From positions 1 to 64,000 of the forward strand of contig BEHT01000010.1 in the NCBI GenBank assembly GCA_002898575.1: a stretch of DNA of 64,000 bases, read 5' to 3'. The stretch is from a bacterium HR17. Lineage in GTDB: Bacteria; Armatimonadota; Fervidibacteria; Fervidibacterales; Fervidibacteraceae. Shown here piece by piece: positions 25,890 through 35,302 of this stretch. The stretch's first letter is position 1. Each line of letters begins with the position of its first letter. The position numbers and the translations under genes were made by a program. The notes beneath the pieces were generated by a model, which was not told the DNA's origin, did not search any database, and saw nothing but the letters and a program-made list of their open reading frames with translations.

Positions 25890-26746
25890 TGGAACTGCTG
25901 CGGCACGACTTTTTGCGCCATGCGTTGGCGGCGGCAGTTGTGGCGGGGTTATCCCTCTCCTACTTGGGTGTTTATGTCGTGCTGCGACGCATCGTGTTCG
26001 TCGGTGCCGCGCTGGCGCAACTGGGCGCAGCAGGGGTCGGGCTAGCGCTTCTGTTGGAACAGTCGCCACTGGTATGGGGCAGTTTAACGGTGTTAGCGGG
26101 CGTTTTGGGGTTTGCCCTGTTGCCACCGCAGGAGCGGCAAGTGTCCCGCGAAAGTCTGTTGGGCGCCGTCTACGCGTTGGCGTCAGCCCTTGCCCTGTTG
26201 TTCGTCGCCCGAAGCCCTGTCGGCGAAGCCCACATGGTTAGCCTGCTCTTCGGCGATTTGCTGGCAGTAGGGCACGGCGATATGGAGTTGTTGGCGGGCG
26301 CTTGCTTTGCTGTCTTGGCGTTACATTTGGTCGGTTACCATGCGTTCGTCGCAGTCACAGTAGACCCTGCCTTTTCCCACGCTGTCGGTGTGCGGGAACG
26401 AGTGACTAACTTGCTGTTTTACTTGAGTTTGGGTGTGTTAGTTGGAGCATGTATTCGCGCCATCGGTGCTTTAGTTGTGTTTGCCTTCTTGGTGTTGCCG
26501 CCGATCGCAGGGCTGCTCTGGGCGCGCCGATGGCGGCAGGCGTTCACGCTGGCTGCTGTCACCGCAGTGTTGGCGGCGGTTGGAGGGTTGTGGCTCTCGT
26601 TTCACTACGACTTACCCGCTGGTCCCTCCGTCGTGGCGTTGTGCGGGGCGTTGACGGCGTTAGCGGCTTGGGCAAAATGGGTCGTCCAACGGCTCAGCGC
26701 CAGACCGACATTGTCCACCGAGAAAACTTTGCGCCAATCTTTGTGA
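25889..26746 (+). CDS. znuB: Metal ABC transporter permease (ZnuB-like)
   Basis: 285 residues and about eight membrane helices of the ABC-3 family. Typical segments are VVLRRIVFVGAALAQLGAAG near the N terminus and AIGALVVFAFLVLPPIAGLL near the C terminus. ATG 25889 overlaps the znuC stop. It completes a znuACB-type importer for zinc or manganese. No Fur/Zur-like box was recognised in the region before znuA. Confidence 0.93.
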   Translation: MELLRHDFLRHALAAAVVAGLSLSYLGVYVVLRRIVFVGAALAQLGAAGVGLALLLEQSPLVWGSLTVLAGVLGFALLPPQERQVSRESLLGAVYALASALALLFVARSPVGEAHMVSLLFGDLLAVGHGDMELLAGACFAVLALHLVGYHAFVAVTVDPAFSHAVGVRERVTNLLFYLSLGVLVGACIRAIGALVVFAFLVLPPIAGLLWARRWRQAFTLAAVTAVLAAVGGLWLSFHYDLPAGPSVVALCGALTALAAWAKWVVQRLSARPTLSTEKTLRQSL

Positions 26747-26778
26747 TGGTGCACAGTTCGCTCAAGGAGGGATGGGCA

Positions 26779-27429
26779 ATGGCGGTAAAGTGCCCGCACT
26801 GCGGTACAGAAAACTTGGACGGCGCACTGTTTTGTGATGAATGTGGGGCGTCATTGGCGGAAGCGCCTGCGTCTCAGCAGGGCGCAGGGACCGCTGGACA
26901 AGGGACTGTTGACCAACGACCCTCAATCCCCCCGCCTTCTGCACCTGCTGGAGGGGGAACTGTTCAATGCCCCACATGCCACCATGAGAACCCCGCGGAC
27001 GCCCGATTCTGTGAAAACTGTGGGGGAACCCTCACTGCTGCCAGTGTGCCGCCCCCCGAGGCTGTTGGCGCTGCGCCTGGGGCGCCCGCACCGGCTGTGC
27101 CGGTGGCAACGCTTGTTATCGCTGATTCAAACGCCGAGTTACCGTTGGATTTGAGCAAGGGGGAAGCGTTGATCGGGCGCGCCGATCCAGTGAGTCGCGT
27201 TTACCCTGATGTGGATTTGACCCCGCATGGAGGCTACGAGGCGGGTGTGTCGCGCCGCCACTGTCGCATCTTTCGTCAAGGTGACCAATTTTTTGTGGAA
27301 GATTTAGGGAGCACCAACGGAACGAAAGTCAACGGGCAACCGCTGCCGCCCAATCAGCCCCGGGCGTTGTCTGACGGCGATGTTTTGGAACTCGGTTTGC
27401 TGCGGTTGACTTTCAGGGTGAACGCTTAG
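26779..27429 (+). CDS. Double zinc-ribbon / FHA domain protein
   Basis: 216 residues. Two treble zinc ribbons (CPHCGTENLDGALFCDECG near the start and CPTCHHENPADARFCENCG near residue 70) are joined by Pro/Ala-rich linkers to a C-terminal FHA domain (~125-215; GRADPVSRVYPDVDL, VSRRHCRI, DLGSTNGTKVNG). FHA domains bind phosphothreonine; the core Arg, Ser-Arg-Arg-His and Asn are present. AAGGAGG sits 8 nt before ATG 26779. It is the first of three FHA genes in a row. Confidence 0.9.
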   Translation: MAVKCPHCGTENLDGALFCDECGASLAEAPASQQGAGTAGQGTVDQRPSIPPPSAPAGGGTVQCPTCHHENPADARFCENCGGTLTAASVPPPEAVGAAPGAPAPAVPVATLVIADSNAELPLDLSKGEALIGRADPVSRVYPDVDLTPHGGYEAGVSRRHCRIFRQGDQFFVEDLGSTNGTKVNGQPLPPNQPRALSDGDVLELGLLRLTFRVNA

Positions 27430-27453
27430 GGAGGTTGACAGGGGAGTATGAGC

Positions 27454-27876
27454 ATGTTGAACTGGCTCCGTCGGCGCAAGGAGGCGGGAGAACCTAATCC
27501 TGAGGCAGTGCCGTCGCTGACAGGTCCGATAGCTTTGCTACCTGAGCCCCCTCAAACGGGTGACTACCTGATGTTCACGGATACAGATGGGCGGGCTTTA
27601 TATGCCCCGCTGGACCGACCGACGCTGGTGTTGGGCAGTGACCCGCAATGCGACATCGTGCTGGACGCGCGGCTGCCGGGAGCGGGGCGAACGGCGCCCC
27701 ACCACGCGCGGATAGAACGCTGGCATAACCGCTGGGTGCTGGTGCCGTTAAGCTTAGACGCACCCGTCTTCGTCAACGGTAAACGGGCAGGGGAAACCGT
27801 GTTAAAGGATGGGATGACAATCCAGTTGGGGCACGACGGGGTGTGTTGCACTGTCCACATTCGCCCGTCGGAGTGA
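27454..27876 (+). CDS. FHA domain protein
   Basis: About 140 residues. After a short basic N terminus (MLNWLRRRK) comes a divergent FHA domain: VLGSDPQCDIVLDARLPG, APHHARIERWHNRWVLVPLS, and VFVNGKRAGETVLKDGMTIQLG. The usual SxxH is APHHARI, so phosphothreonine binding may be altered. AGGGGAG spacing fits ATG 27454 better than ATG 27448. It is in one operon with the FHA genes before and after it. Confidence 0.85.
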   Translation: MLNWLRRRKEAGEPNPEAVPSLTGPIALLPEPPQTGDYLMFTDTDGRALYAPLDRPTLVLGSDPQCDIVLDARLPGAGRTAPHHARIERWHNRWVLVPLSLDAPVFVNGKRAGETVLKDGMTIQLGHDGVCCTVHIRPSE

Positions 27877-27883
27877 GGGAACG

Positions 27884-28930
27884 ATGCAGCGCCTATCCGG
27901 TCGCGCTTTGGCGCGCGCTGTGTTCGGTGCTATCGGTGGGTTTACGGCGTGGGTGATCGTAGAACCCTTCACTACCGATGTCACATCGGTGCAAGAGTTG
28001 TTCCATGCGTCTGAGGGTCAACCGCCTGTCCCGTTATGGGCGCTTGTGGGGGCATTGATCGGTGTCGCCATTGTCGGTCTGGACGAATGGTTCTGGGGAG
28101 GGCGCAAGAAAGCAGGGCGCGATGCCCTCCTCGCAGGGGTTCTGGGGATGTTGGGAGGTGCGTTAGCCTTCGCCGTGGGAGGGTGGGTGTTTAACGCTTT
28201 CGCCGCGTTGGTGCTGGGCGCTCCGGAAGGTAGCCTCGCTCAACGGCTTTGGCTGATTGTTGCCCGTAGCATCACATGGACCTTGGTCGGCGCTGTTATC
28301 GGTTTCGCGTTGGGTGCTGTCCGACGGTCATGGCGGGGTGCTTATCACGCCGGTTTCGGTGGTGCTCTGGGCGGATGCATCGGTGGTATTTTGTTTGATA
28401 CCATTGCCCCTTTGTTGGGCGCTACTTTAACTTTGGGTTTGGCGGAGCCGGGCTGGGGAAGCCGCCTGATCGGGTTGACCACGATGGGCGCGTTAATTGG
28501 GCTGTTCGGCGCCCTCGCTGAACAGTGGTTCGCACCTGCCATTTTGAAAGTGGTGTCGTCAGGGCGCATGGAAGGGCGCGAATTTGTCGTGGACAAACCG
28601 ATGATATGGATCGGGCGTGACGAACGGTGCGATGTCGCCCTCTACTATGACCGTCAGGTGCAAATGCGCCACGCTGTTTTGCGGTGGGACGGCGTCGGCT
28701 ATGTGATCGCCCCTGAAAACGGCGGGCACATTGCGGTCAACGATGTCCCCGTGCAGCGCCGGCGGTTGGAAGACGGCGATGTGATCACTGTAGGGCAAAC
28801 GCGTCTCTTGTTTCGCAGCCGCCTCCCGACGCCTGCCGCTACAGATCTGGCGAGAAAACTGTGTTCACACTGCGGCGCGTTGAACCGCGCGACAGCGAAA
28901 TTCTGCTATCGGTGTGGAACCGGTCTGTAG
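27884..28930 (+). CDS. Membrane FHA domain protein with C-terminal zinc ribbon
   Basis: 348 residues. Several glycine-rich transmembrane helices fill ~8-220 (ALVGALIGVAIVGL, LLAGVLGMLGGALAFAVGGW). A cytosolic FHA domain follows (~230-310; MIWIGRDERCDVALYYD, QMRHAVLRW). The C terminus is a zinc ribbon (CSHCGALNRATAKFCYRCG). Only 7 bp separate it from the preceding FHA gene. The three genes look like a membrane-tethered phosphopeptide-recognition set; no Ser/Thr kinase is in the window. Confidence 0.87.
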   Translation: MQRLSGRALARAVFGAIGGFTAWVIVEPFTTDVTSVQELFHASEGQPPVPLWALVGALIGVAIVGLDEWFWGGRKKAGRDALLAGVLGMLGGALAFAVGGWVFNAFAALVLGAPEGSLAQRLWLIVARSITWTLVGAVIGFALGAVRRSWRGAYHAGFGGALGGCIGGILFDTIAPLLGATLTLGLAEPGWGSRLIGLTTMGALIGLFGALAEQWFAPAILKVVSSGRMEGREFVVDKPMIWIGRDERCDVALYYDRQVQMRHAVLRWDGVGYVIAPENGGHIAVNDVPVQRRRLEDGDVITVGQTRLLFRSRLPTPAATDLARKLCSHCGALNRATAKFCYRCGTGL

Positions 28931-28945
28931 TGGTTGTTGTGGTTG

Positions 28946-30070
28946 TTACGGTTGAGGCGTCAACAGGACGATCACGGTATCTTTGCCGTCGCTGGTCGGG
29001 GCGATCAAAGCGATGGGTTGCTTGCCGATAGGTGTTTTCCCCTCTTGTTGAACGCGTCGGTCACCTAACTTGCCATTTAGCGTAAGGACGATGCCTGCAG
29101 TATCGGAGCGTGACCGCAATGTCACTTCCACGCTGTCGGTTTTCACCGTGAGGGTGTCTTGAACGGCAGGGCGCCATTGGGTCTCTACGACCCGATGGGC
29201 GCACGGGTAGCCTAAAGTTTGTAGGAGCGTCAGTCGGTCTCTCGGCAACTGTTCCTGCGCGGCGCAAGCGGTCGCGTGGGCACGAAACACTTCAACGCGG
29301 AAAGTGATGGCGGACAGCGGAGATTGTGATTGCGACGGTGCAGCGGTTGGCTTGTCCAATGTGGCGATGAGGTCGCGCAACCGCGATTGTTGGACACCGC
29401 TGGTTGCCAAACTGGGTGCGGACGCAATGAGGATGTCACCCATCCCGACAAATTGCCCGTCAGGGAGAATACCAGAGCGGTTCAGTATTTGTGCGACCTC
29501 GTCCGCTGACCGATGTCGCAGTTGAAAAACCTGCACGCCAGGCTGTAGAAGCGGGTTCTGCCATACTTGCGGTGTTCCGAAGGTAACAACAGGGTCCACC
29601 ACAATCGTCGTCCCCGCCCGGTTGAAGGCAGTTGCGCGATCGGAAAGGGGCGTCGTTTGGTCTATCGCCGTCCCCGGACCGACCAGCGTTGTGCCTGCAC
29701 GCCCGAAAGCCGTCGCGCGGTCAGCGAAAGGCGCCGTGCGGTCTATGAACATGCGCGACGGAAAGCGGAACGGTTGCCCGATGATAACAACGCCCGTTTG
29801 CAGTGGTTCGCACCAAAGGAGCGACAGATTGCCCGTTGCGAATTGGACGCAGAAGAACGGTGCCGGCGTCACCAAAAGGGGTGTCGTCACGAAAGTGCCT
29901 CCGATAACGGGCGCCGTGACAGCGGGAAAACCGCCCCAAAATACCGCAGAGCCGACGAGAGGGCGAACAACAGAGGGCGTGACAATGACGACGCACCGAT
30001 TGCGGTCATGGTCGGCAAGCGCCAACGAGGTCGTCAAGACAGCGGCAGCGCAAACGCTTAGCAAGCGCAT
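28946..30070 (-). CDS. Exported protein with a secretin N-domain-like segment
   Basis: 374 residues with a signal peptide (LLSVCAAAVLTTSLALA). The middle has two near-identical low-complexity stretches (DRTAPFADRATAFGRAGTT and DQTTPLSDRATAFNRAGTT). Residues ~180-240 (VFQLRHRSADEVAQILNRSG, ending DLIATLDKP) match the shape of the secretin/STN N-domain. No secretin pore domain follows. It is last in the minus-strand envelope set. A role in assembly of an envelope structure is inferred. Confidence 0.72.
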   Translation of the reverse strand: MRLLSVCAAAVLTTSLALADHDRNRCVVIVTPSVVRPLVGSAVFWGGFPAVTAPVIGGTFVTTPLLVTPAPFFCVQFATGNLSLLWCEPLQTGVVIIGQPFRFPSRMFIDRTAPFADRATAFGRAGTTLVGPGTAIDQTTPLSDRATAFNRAGTTIVVDPVVTFGTPQVWQNPLLQPGVQVFQLRHRSADEVAQILNRSGILPDGQFVGMGDILIASAPSLATSGVQQSRLRDLIATLDKPTAAPSQSQSPLSAITFRVEVFRAHATACAAQEQLPRDRLTLLQTLGYPCAHRVVETQWRPAVQDTLTVKTDSVEVTLRSRSDTAGIVLTLNGKLGDRRVQQEGKTPIGKQPIALIAPTSDGKDTVIVLLTPQP

Positions 30071-30138
30071 GACGGCGACACCCCCACAGGCGGGATTTTT
30101 GAACCACTCCCCTTGCCACCGCCACCATCATTTTGACG

Positions 30139-30155
30139 CATCAACGCGGTTGATG
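30139..30155 (-). terminator. Hairpin after the TadG-like gene
   Basis: A perfect 7-bp inverted repeat CATCAAC/GTTGATG with a 3-nt loop lies in the 133-bp gap between the TadG-like gene and the secretin-N-like gene. No U-tract follows, so its effect on read-through is uncertain. Confidence 0.35.
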
Positions 30156-30203
30156 AGTGGGAAGGACAGCGCTCACCTAAACAGGCAGTGCGGAGCACCG
30201 TCA

Positions 30204-31478
30204 TCAGTTTTCCAGCGCCAACCCTTGCGCACCGCTGTCAGCGGCGGGCGGTTCTTGGGCGGTCAGGGCGACAACAGCGTTGCCGGACAGTTCCATACGC
30301 CACGCCACGACCATACTCTGTTGAAACATCCCGCTGCCCTCTAAGTGAACGACACCTCGCGGTAAATAGACAGCGCCTTGCAGTTGAAAGCTGGCGTTAC
30401 CAGACAGCCACAACGGGCTAATGTTCGTTGCCGGTTGGAAAACGGTGATGCCAGCGAAAGGTCCGTCGGTCGGCGGCGATAACTGTAACGCACCGTTACC
30501 TTGCACCTCAATCTGCCCGCTCTCGTTGAAAAGTGTCACGCCACTACCAACCAACTGAGCGTTGCCGGAAACTAACAATCCGCTGCGTAAGATGTAAACG
30601 CCAGGCTGCAATGTGACAAAGGCGTTACCTTCCAGACGAATCGGTCCAGTGTAAATGCCGGGCGAAAGGGTTGCTATGCCGTTGATGGTTCTGCCCGTGA
30701 AAACAGGTAGGCTGCTAGGGTTCGGCGGCTGCAACGACGATAACGGGTCAGGCGTTGGCGACTGCCCGACTGCAGGCGTTGGAACCAGCATGGCATTGCC
30801 TTCACGACGGTAATTGCCGGTTACTTGAATTTGTTGAGCGGTCAAAACAGCGTTGCCTTGCGCGAAAAGTGCGTCGGGTGCGGAAGAGTTCACATGCACG
30901 CTGCCGTTGGCAACTGTAAGAGCGGCGTTACCCTGCAACTGCAAGGCGCGTCCTCCACCGTTGTCCAAAATGATGACCCCGCGCGGGAAAACTGACCCGC
31001 TTTTGCGCGCTGTTGATTCCGCGCAAACGCGGCGCGCAACGGTTCCGAGAAGCGGTGCAAAATAGAGCCGCACTTGCCGGCAGGCACGAACATGAATGCG
31101 GTTGGGCGAGGGGGCAGCGTTGTCAGGCGCGTAAGGGGTCGTCACTTGCACTTCGTCGGCACCGATGCGGTAGCAAAGCGTCGTCGGCGACACGGGGTCC
31201 GTGCAAACGATCGGCTGAGGCGTCGGGGGTGTGGGGAGATTGAAGTTATCGGCATAGTTACGGGCGTAGGCTGTGAGGGCACTTTGACGGGCTTGGGCAA
31301 GGTTCGGCAAGTCTTGTGCCCCTGCCAGTGCCGCTGCGTCTACGAAGTTTTGCAGTTGATGCTTTGTGAAGGTCAAAAATCCCCAATCAATCACCCACGC
31401 CGCAACTATCAGCAGCACGAAGAGAGTAGCAGCCACGAAGATCAGCGTCATGCCACGACGACGGGCGTTATCGCGCAT
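30204..31478 (-). CDS. TadG-like exported protein with repeated GNA motifs
   Basis: 424 residues. The N terminus (RRGMTLIFVAATLFVLLIVAAWVIDW, a long transmembrane segment) and KHQLQNFVDAAALAGAQDL fit the TadE/TadG pseudopilin-like family, normally of Flp/Tad pili. From ~170 onward at least eight short strand repeats recur (LQGNAALTV, AQGNAVLTA, EGNAFVTL, SGNAQLVG, VQGNGALQL, SGNASFQL, SGNAVVAL), suggesting a beta-helix. No tadA/B/C genes are present. It lies 87 bp after the giant exported protein. Confidence 0.75.
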   Translation of the reverse strand: MRDNARRRGMTLIFVAATLFVLLIVAAWVIDWGFLTFTKHQLQNFVDAAALAGAQDLPNLAQARQSALTAYARNYADNFNLPTPPTPQPIVCTDPVSPTTLCYRIGADEVQVTTPYAPDNAAPSPNRIHVRACRQVRLYFAPLLGTVARRVCAESTARKSGSVFPRGVIILDNGGGRALQLQGNAALTVANGSVHVNSSAPDALFAQGNAVLTAQQIQVTGNYRREGNAMLVPTPAVGQSPTPDPLSSLQPPNPSSLPVFTGRTINGIATLSPGIYTGPIRLEGNAFVTLQPGVYILRSGLLVSGNAQLVGSGVTLFNESGQIEVQGNGALQLSPPTDGPFAGITVFQPATNISPLWLSGNASFQLQGAVYLPRGVVHLEGSGMFQQSMVVAWRMELSGNAVVALTAQEPPAADSGAQGLALEN

Positions 31479-31565
31479 GGCAGCGAACCCCCTACAGAGC
31501 CGTCACAGGGAATATCGGCAGCCCGTCGCCGTGCGTAAAGAGGGCGTCGCCAACGATCTGGGGCT

Positions 31566-34500
31566 TTACCAGCGTTGGCTTAGGCTGAGGCTGGCTAACC
31601 AGCGATCGTTGACGAAATGGGGGCGCACAAGGGTTGGGTTGTCCAACCAACGGAGGCTAAAAGTGATGAACTGAGCATCGCTAATGCGGTGGGAGTAACT
31701 CAAGCCCAGCAGCGTCGTTGACGCCGTGCGCGTCGCCGTTTCGTCGCGCAAACGCGCCCACTCTAACCGCCATTGAGATGTTTTTGCCGGCGTGATTTCC
31801 AAGGCGAACCGCCAATCATGCGTAATGGGGAGATTGGGCACGCCGATTTGCTCTTGCCAATCACCGACCAAACGCAACTGCGGCGACAGCCGCAAGGTCA
31901 GAGTGGCGCGGTGGGTCTTGTAAGGCGCTAACTGTTGGCGCACTAAAGTGATTTGGGGCGCTAACGCCAAGCCTCCTGGTGCCCGCATCCAGTCAGACTG
32001 GTAAGCCTGTTGGCTCGCCCAATCAGGCGGCATGTTGGTTTGATTGGCAACGACCAATTGGGAGCCATGGCGGTCCAACGGCAAGGTCAATGCAAATTCG
32101 CGCATGGGCAATTCGCCGGCTTGGTCGCGGAAGGTTGCGCCCCCCCACACCAATTTGCCTTTGCCCAACGGCACGACGGCACGCCAGACAGGCACCGCCT
32201 CATCGCTGCCGTCCCACCGTTCCAACTTCCAATAGCCCAGTCGCAGCGCCAACGGGCGGGTCTTGGTCGCTGGCAGTTCAAAATAGAAGCGGTGGTCGCT
32301 GGCTCCTTTTTCACCGCCGACCGCTTGACCGACCTGTGCGCCCAAATGCCATTCGCTCCCTTTCGCCACAACGACCCAGACGGTGCGGTAAAGGTCAGCT
32401 TGAGGCGTGATGATGGAGGCAGGAGGGGTGCCGGCTTGAACGACGGGTTGAGAGGTCGCTTGCGCTGCTTGGGCTAACTGTTGTGCCGTTTGCTGTCGCT
32501 GCGTGGGGTCTAACAGGCTGAGACGCCAATAGCCGATGCGCCAGTTCAGCCCGTTTTGATCGTTACTGGGCAGTTCCAACACGACCTTCTCTTCGCCACC
32601 GTCGCGGTCGTCGCTGCGTTGGAGGCGCGCCCACTGCGCGGTCAAGCACAAACGGTTGGGCACTTGCCATTGCCACACTAACCGCCACCCTTGCACATCA
32701 GGTGCCGTCGGTTGATTGATGGTGAAGCGGGATAACTGCCACAAATGCGCGGGACGCTTAGCGCCACCTGTTTTTACCGTCACTTCGGTTTGGGTGTGTT
32801 CGGACAAGGGTTGTTCGGTCGTGGTCAACTGCGCTGTGATAGAGAAATCAGAGCGGGGTTGGTAGACGAGAGCGTGTTGGCGGGTCTCTACACTGCCGTT
32901 ACCCTGCGGCACTTTGGTCAGTTGCGAGGTCAAGCGCCACGCATCAGAAAAGCGCCAGCCAAGCCGCGCGTTGAGGGTCTCTTTACGGGGTTGGTTTGTT
33001 TCTTCCTTCGTGACCCGTTCTACAAAAAGGTGCAAGGGGGCTTTTTCCGGTGTCTGGATGACAGTGCGAGCATAGCGGTAATCGCGTTCCACACCGCCCT
33101 GCTGGGTCTCACTGAAGTGCCGTTGCAACACGAAGTTTAACCCGCCCAGCAACGGCAAAGTCTGGGCAGTATCCCAGCGCAGATGGCGCTCCGTCACCGG
33201 TTGTGCACCCTGCCCTTTGGGCAACAAGGTCCATCCGCCAAAGGCGAGGGTCGTAGGAGGTAGATTGCTTTTGCCGGCTGGTTTGAAGGTCAGCACGGTT
33301 TCATGCGCGGTGCGCTGTTGGTAGGGTTGAGGGGCGTCAGGTAAGGCGTCAGCGTCGCTGCGGGTGTGGGTCAGCGTTAAAGTCGGTGACAGATGAAAGG
33401 CGAACCGATCGCGCGTTTCACGCCAACCGATGCGGTTTGCTATATCGGTCAACCCCAGCGCTTTAAGTTGCTCGGTGCTTAGCGAGGGCGTGGCTTCATC
33501 CTGCGTGCGTTCCCATGCGACTTTACCGTCGGCGAGATGAAGGGCGTATGTCGTTCGTTCCAACGCTGTGCCGGCGCGCTCATGGCGCGTGCGGTTGAAC
33601 AACAAACGGTCTTTGGGCGTGATTTGCCAAGTGAGTTGCTGCCACATGGATGTCCAACCCAACCGCGTTTTCACCTGTTCCCAGCCGATGGCTTTGAGGA
33701 ATTGCTCATTGACGCCCTCGGATAACCGCTCGCGGCGCTCTTCCCACTGCAAACGCCCTCCAAGGACGCTCAATTGTGTGCCTTCCCGCTCCAACACCGT
33801 TTGGTTGTTCTGGTATCGGTAACGGGTTAAGGCTAACTGGTCTTTGGGGCTGAGTTGCCACCGTAACTCGCGGTCGCGATATGACCAACCGATTTTGGGC
33901 AAATCTTTCTCCAAACCGACGGCTTTCAGGAAATTGGGGTCCACCTGGGCGGTGTTCTCTGTGCGCTCGCGGAAGGTCAGCCGTCCACTTAACAGGCTCA
34001 AGGCTGTTGTGTTGCGGACGATGTCTGTCGTTCCGTTGCTCAGTCGGAACTCTTCCCTGCGGAACGCATCTTTGGGCGAAAACTGCAGCGCCAATAACTC
34101 ACGGCTGGATTGCCAACCGATGCGTGGGATGAACGCAGCCAGCCCTAACGCCTTCAACGCTTCGGGGTTGGTGCCGCGAGCGATAGCGTCGTTTTGCCGC
34201 TGCCAGATGAGCCGTCCACCGCCGAGATCAACCCCGAAACTGCGCTGTCGGATATTGCCGCCGGTGCCTTGGATGTCCAACCGCTCCATCTGGGCGGTGA
34301 CACCCTTGTTGGTGTAACTGGCTTGGAAGCGCTGGCGGTCTAAAACCCGCCACAGTTGCCAATTGCCCAGTTGCACGGGTGTTGCGTTGTTGTTTTCGGT
34401 GAGGGCGCGGCTAACGATTTGTTGCTGGGCTGCTCCGGCTGGTGCCGGCAATTTTTCCGCGTTATCGGCGCGCACGCGGTCCCAACGCAGCGTCCAACGA

Positions 34501-35252
34501 GCGTTCCCCAGACTCACAGCGCGGGTCTCCACGACGCCGCCGCGCTGTCCCGTCGTCGTGTTCGCAAAGGCGCGGACATTGGTTTCTTTGTTCGGTTTCC
34601 ATTCCACTTCAGCTTGACGCGCCGTCACCCCTGCGACAGCGTTCAACGGCATTTGCAACCCAGTTTCGGCGGCAAGTTTCTGAGCAAAATCGGGCGACGC
34701 AGGGCGAAAGTTAGGGTCAGCCTCGGCGTAGTGTAAGGTCGCCCGAAAGCGCCCGTCGTGGCTTTGGTAGCCCACACTCTGGTGGCGAAACGCCCCTTGC
34801 CAGAGGACCAGCGACGCGACGCTATCGGTCTGGAACGCTGACGGCGACCGTAACCGATTGGCGGGCGCGGAGCGCAGCAGTGGTGTCAGCGCATCTTGGG
34901 GCGTGCCAGCAGAGGGAAATGTAGTGGGTATCACAGCACCGCTCTGCAGCACGGTGGACTGTATGTGAAATTCGCCGAGGGACAATCGGGCGCCCCCACC
35001 CACCAACATCCAACCCACCTGCGACTTGGGCTGTTGTAACGATTGACGCGGCGGCGGCGCGTAGTCACGAAACAGGCTTAAAGACAGCGACCGGGCAAAA
35101 GGTAACGATACAGAAACGCTTTGAGCACTTAAATCGGCTGTCGGTCGTGCCGTCAAGTCGTGGGGTGTTTTTTCTTGGTCAGTGCACCAGGAAGGGACGG
35201 CTGCCATTGTCGCGGCGACGATGGCGATGACAAGTAGCCTTGTCATAGGCAT
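31566..35252 (-). CDS. Giant exported repeat protein, probable outer-membrane beta-barrel
   Basis: 1228 residues. The signal peptide (LLVIAIVAATMAAVP) is followed by a long region of alternating aromatic/polar strands, and the protein ends LSLSQRW; a C-terminal aromatic is typical of barrel proteins. Four repeats of about 77 residues start near 366, 442, 519 and 596. Each opens with a LKA(L/V/I)G...(I/L)GW segment and then a strand ending in (S/T)PKD in the first three. The family is not recognised. GGAGGAGGT is ~12 nt upstream. It follows the zf-HC2 gene by 50 bp. The surface-exposed role is inferred. Confidence 0.8.
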   Translation of the reverse strand: MPMTRLLVIAIVAATMAAVPSWCTDQEKTPHDLTARPTADLSAQSVSVSLPFARSLSLSLFRDYAPPPRQSLQQPKSQVGWMLVGGGARLSLGEFHIQSTVLQSGAVIPTTFPSAGTPQDALTPLLRSAPANRLRSPSAFQTDSVASLVLWQGAFRHQSVGYQSHDGRFRATLHYAEADPNFRPASPDFAQKLAAETGLQMPLNAVAGVTARQAEVEWKPNKETNVRAFANTTTGQRGGVVETRAVSLGNARWTLRWDRVRADNAEKLPAPAGAAQQQIVSRALTENNNATPVQLGNWQLWRVLDRQRFQASYTNKGVTAQMERLDIQGTGGNIRQRSFGVDLGGGRLIWQRQNDAIARGTNPEALKALGLAAFIPRIGWQSSRELLALQFSPKDAFRREEFRLSNGTTDIVRNTTALSLLSGRLTFRERTENTAQVDPNFLKAVGLEKDLPKIGWSYRDRELRWQLSPKDQLALTRYRYQNNQTVLEREGTQLSVLGGRLQWEERRERLSEGVNEQFLKAIGWEQVKTRLGWTSMWQQLTWQITPKDRLLFNRTRHERAGTALERTTYALHLADGKVAWERTQDEATPSLSTEQLKALGLTDIANRIGWRETRDRFAFHLSPTLTLTHTRSDADALPDAPQPYQQRTAHETVLTFKPAGKSNLPPTTLAFGGWTLLPKGQGAQPVTERHLRWDTAQTLPLLGGLNFVLQRHFSETQQGGVERDYRYARTVIQTPEKAPLHLFVERVTKEETNQPRKETLNARLGWRFSDAWRLTSQLTKVPQGNGSVETRQHALVYQPRSDFSITAQLTTTEQPLSEHTQTEVTVKTGGAKRPAHLWQLSRFTINQPTAPDVQGWRLVWQWQVPNRLCLTAQWARLQRSDDRDGGEEKVVLELPSNDQNGLNWRIGYWRLSLLDPTQRQQTAQQLAQAAQATSQPVVQAGTPPASIITPQADLYRTVWVVVAKGSEWHLGAQVGQAVGGEKGASDHRFYFELPATKTRPLALRLGYWKLERWDGSDEAVPVWRAVVPLGKGKLVWGGATFRDQAGELPMREFALTLPLDRHGSQLVVANQTNMPPDWASQQAYQSDWMRAPGGLALAPQITLVRQQLAPYKTHRATLTLRLSPQLRLVGDWQEQIGVPNLPITHDWRFALEITPAKTSQWRLEWARLRDETATRTASTTLLGLSYSHRISDAQFITFSLRWLDNPTLVRPHFVNDRWLASLSLSQRW

Positions 35253-35302
35253 GGCAGTCCGTCACCTCCTCCATTCAGTCCTGCCCACTATTGTATCACG
35301 CA

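Noticed and set aside
29622-30344. 240-residue plus-strand frame opposite the secretin-N-like gene
   Set aside because: Antisense shadow in GC-rich DNA; the minus-strand product has a signal peptide and a recognisable domain.
35180-35252. Lipoprotein signal on the giant exported protein
   Set aside because: The Cys near residue 23 is preceded by PSW, which is not a lipobox.
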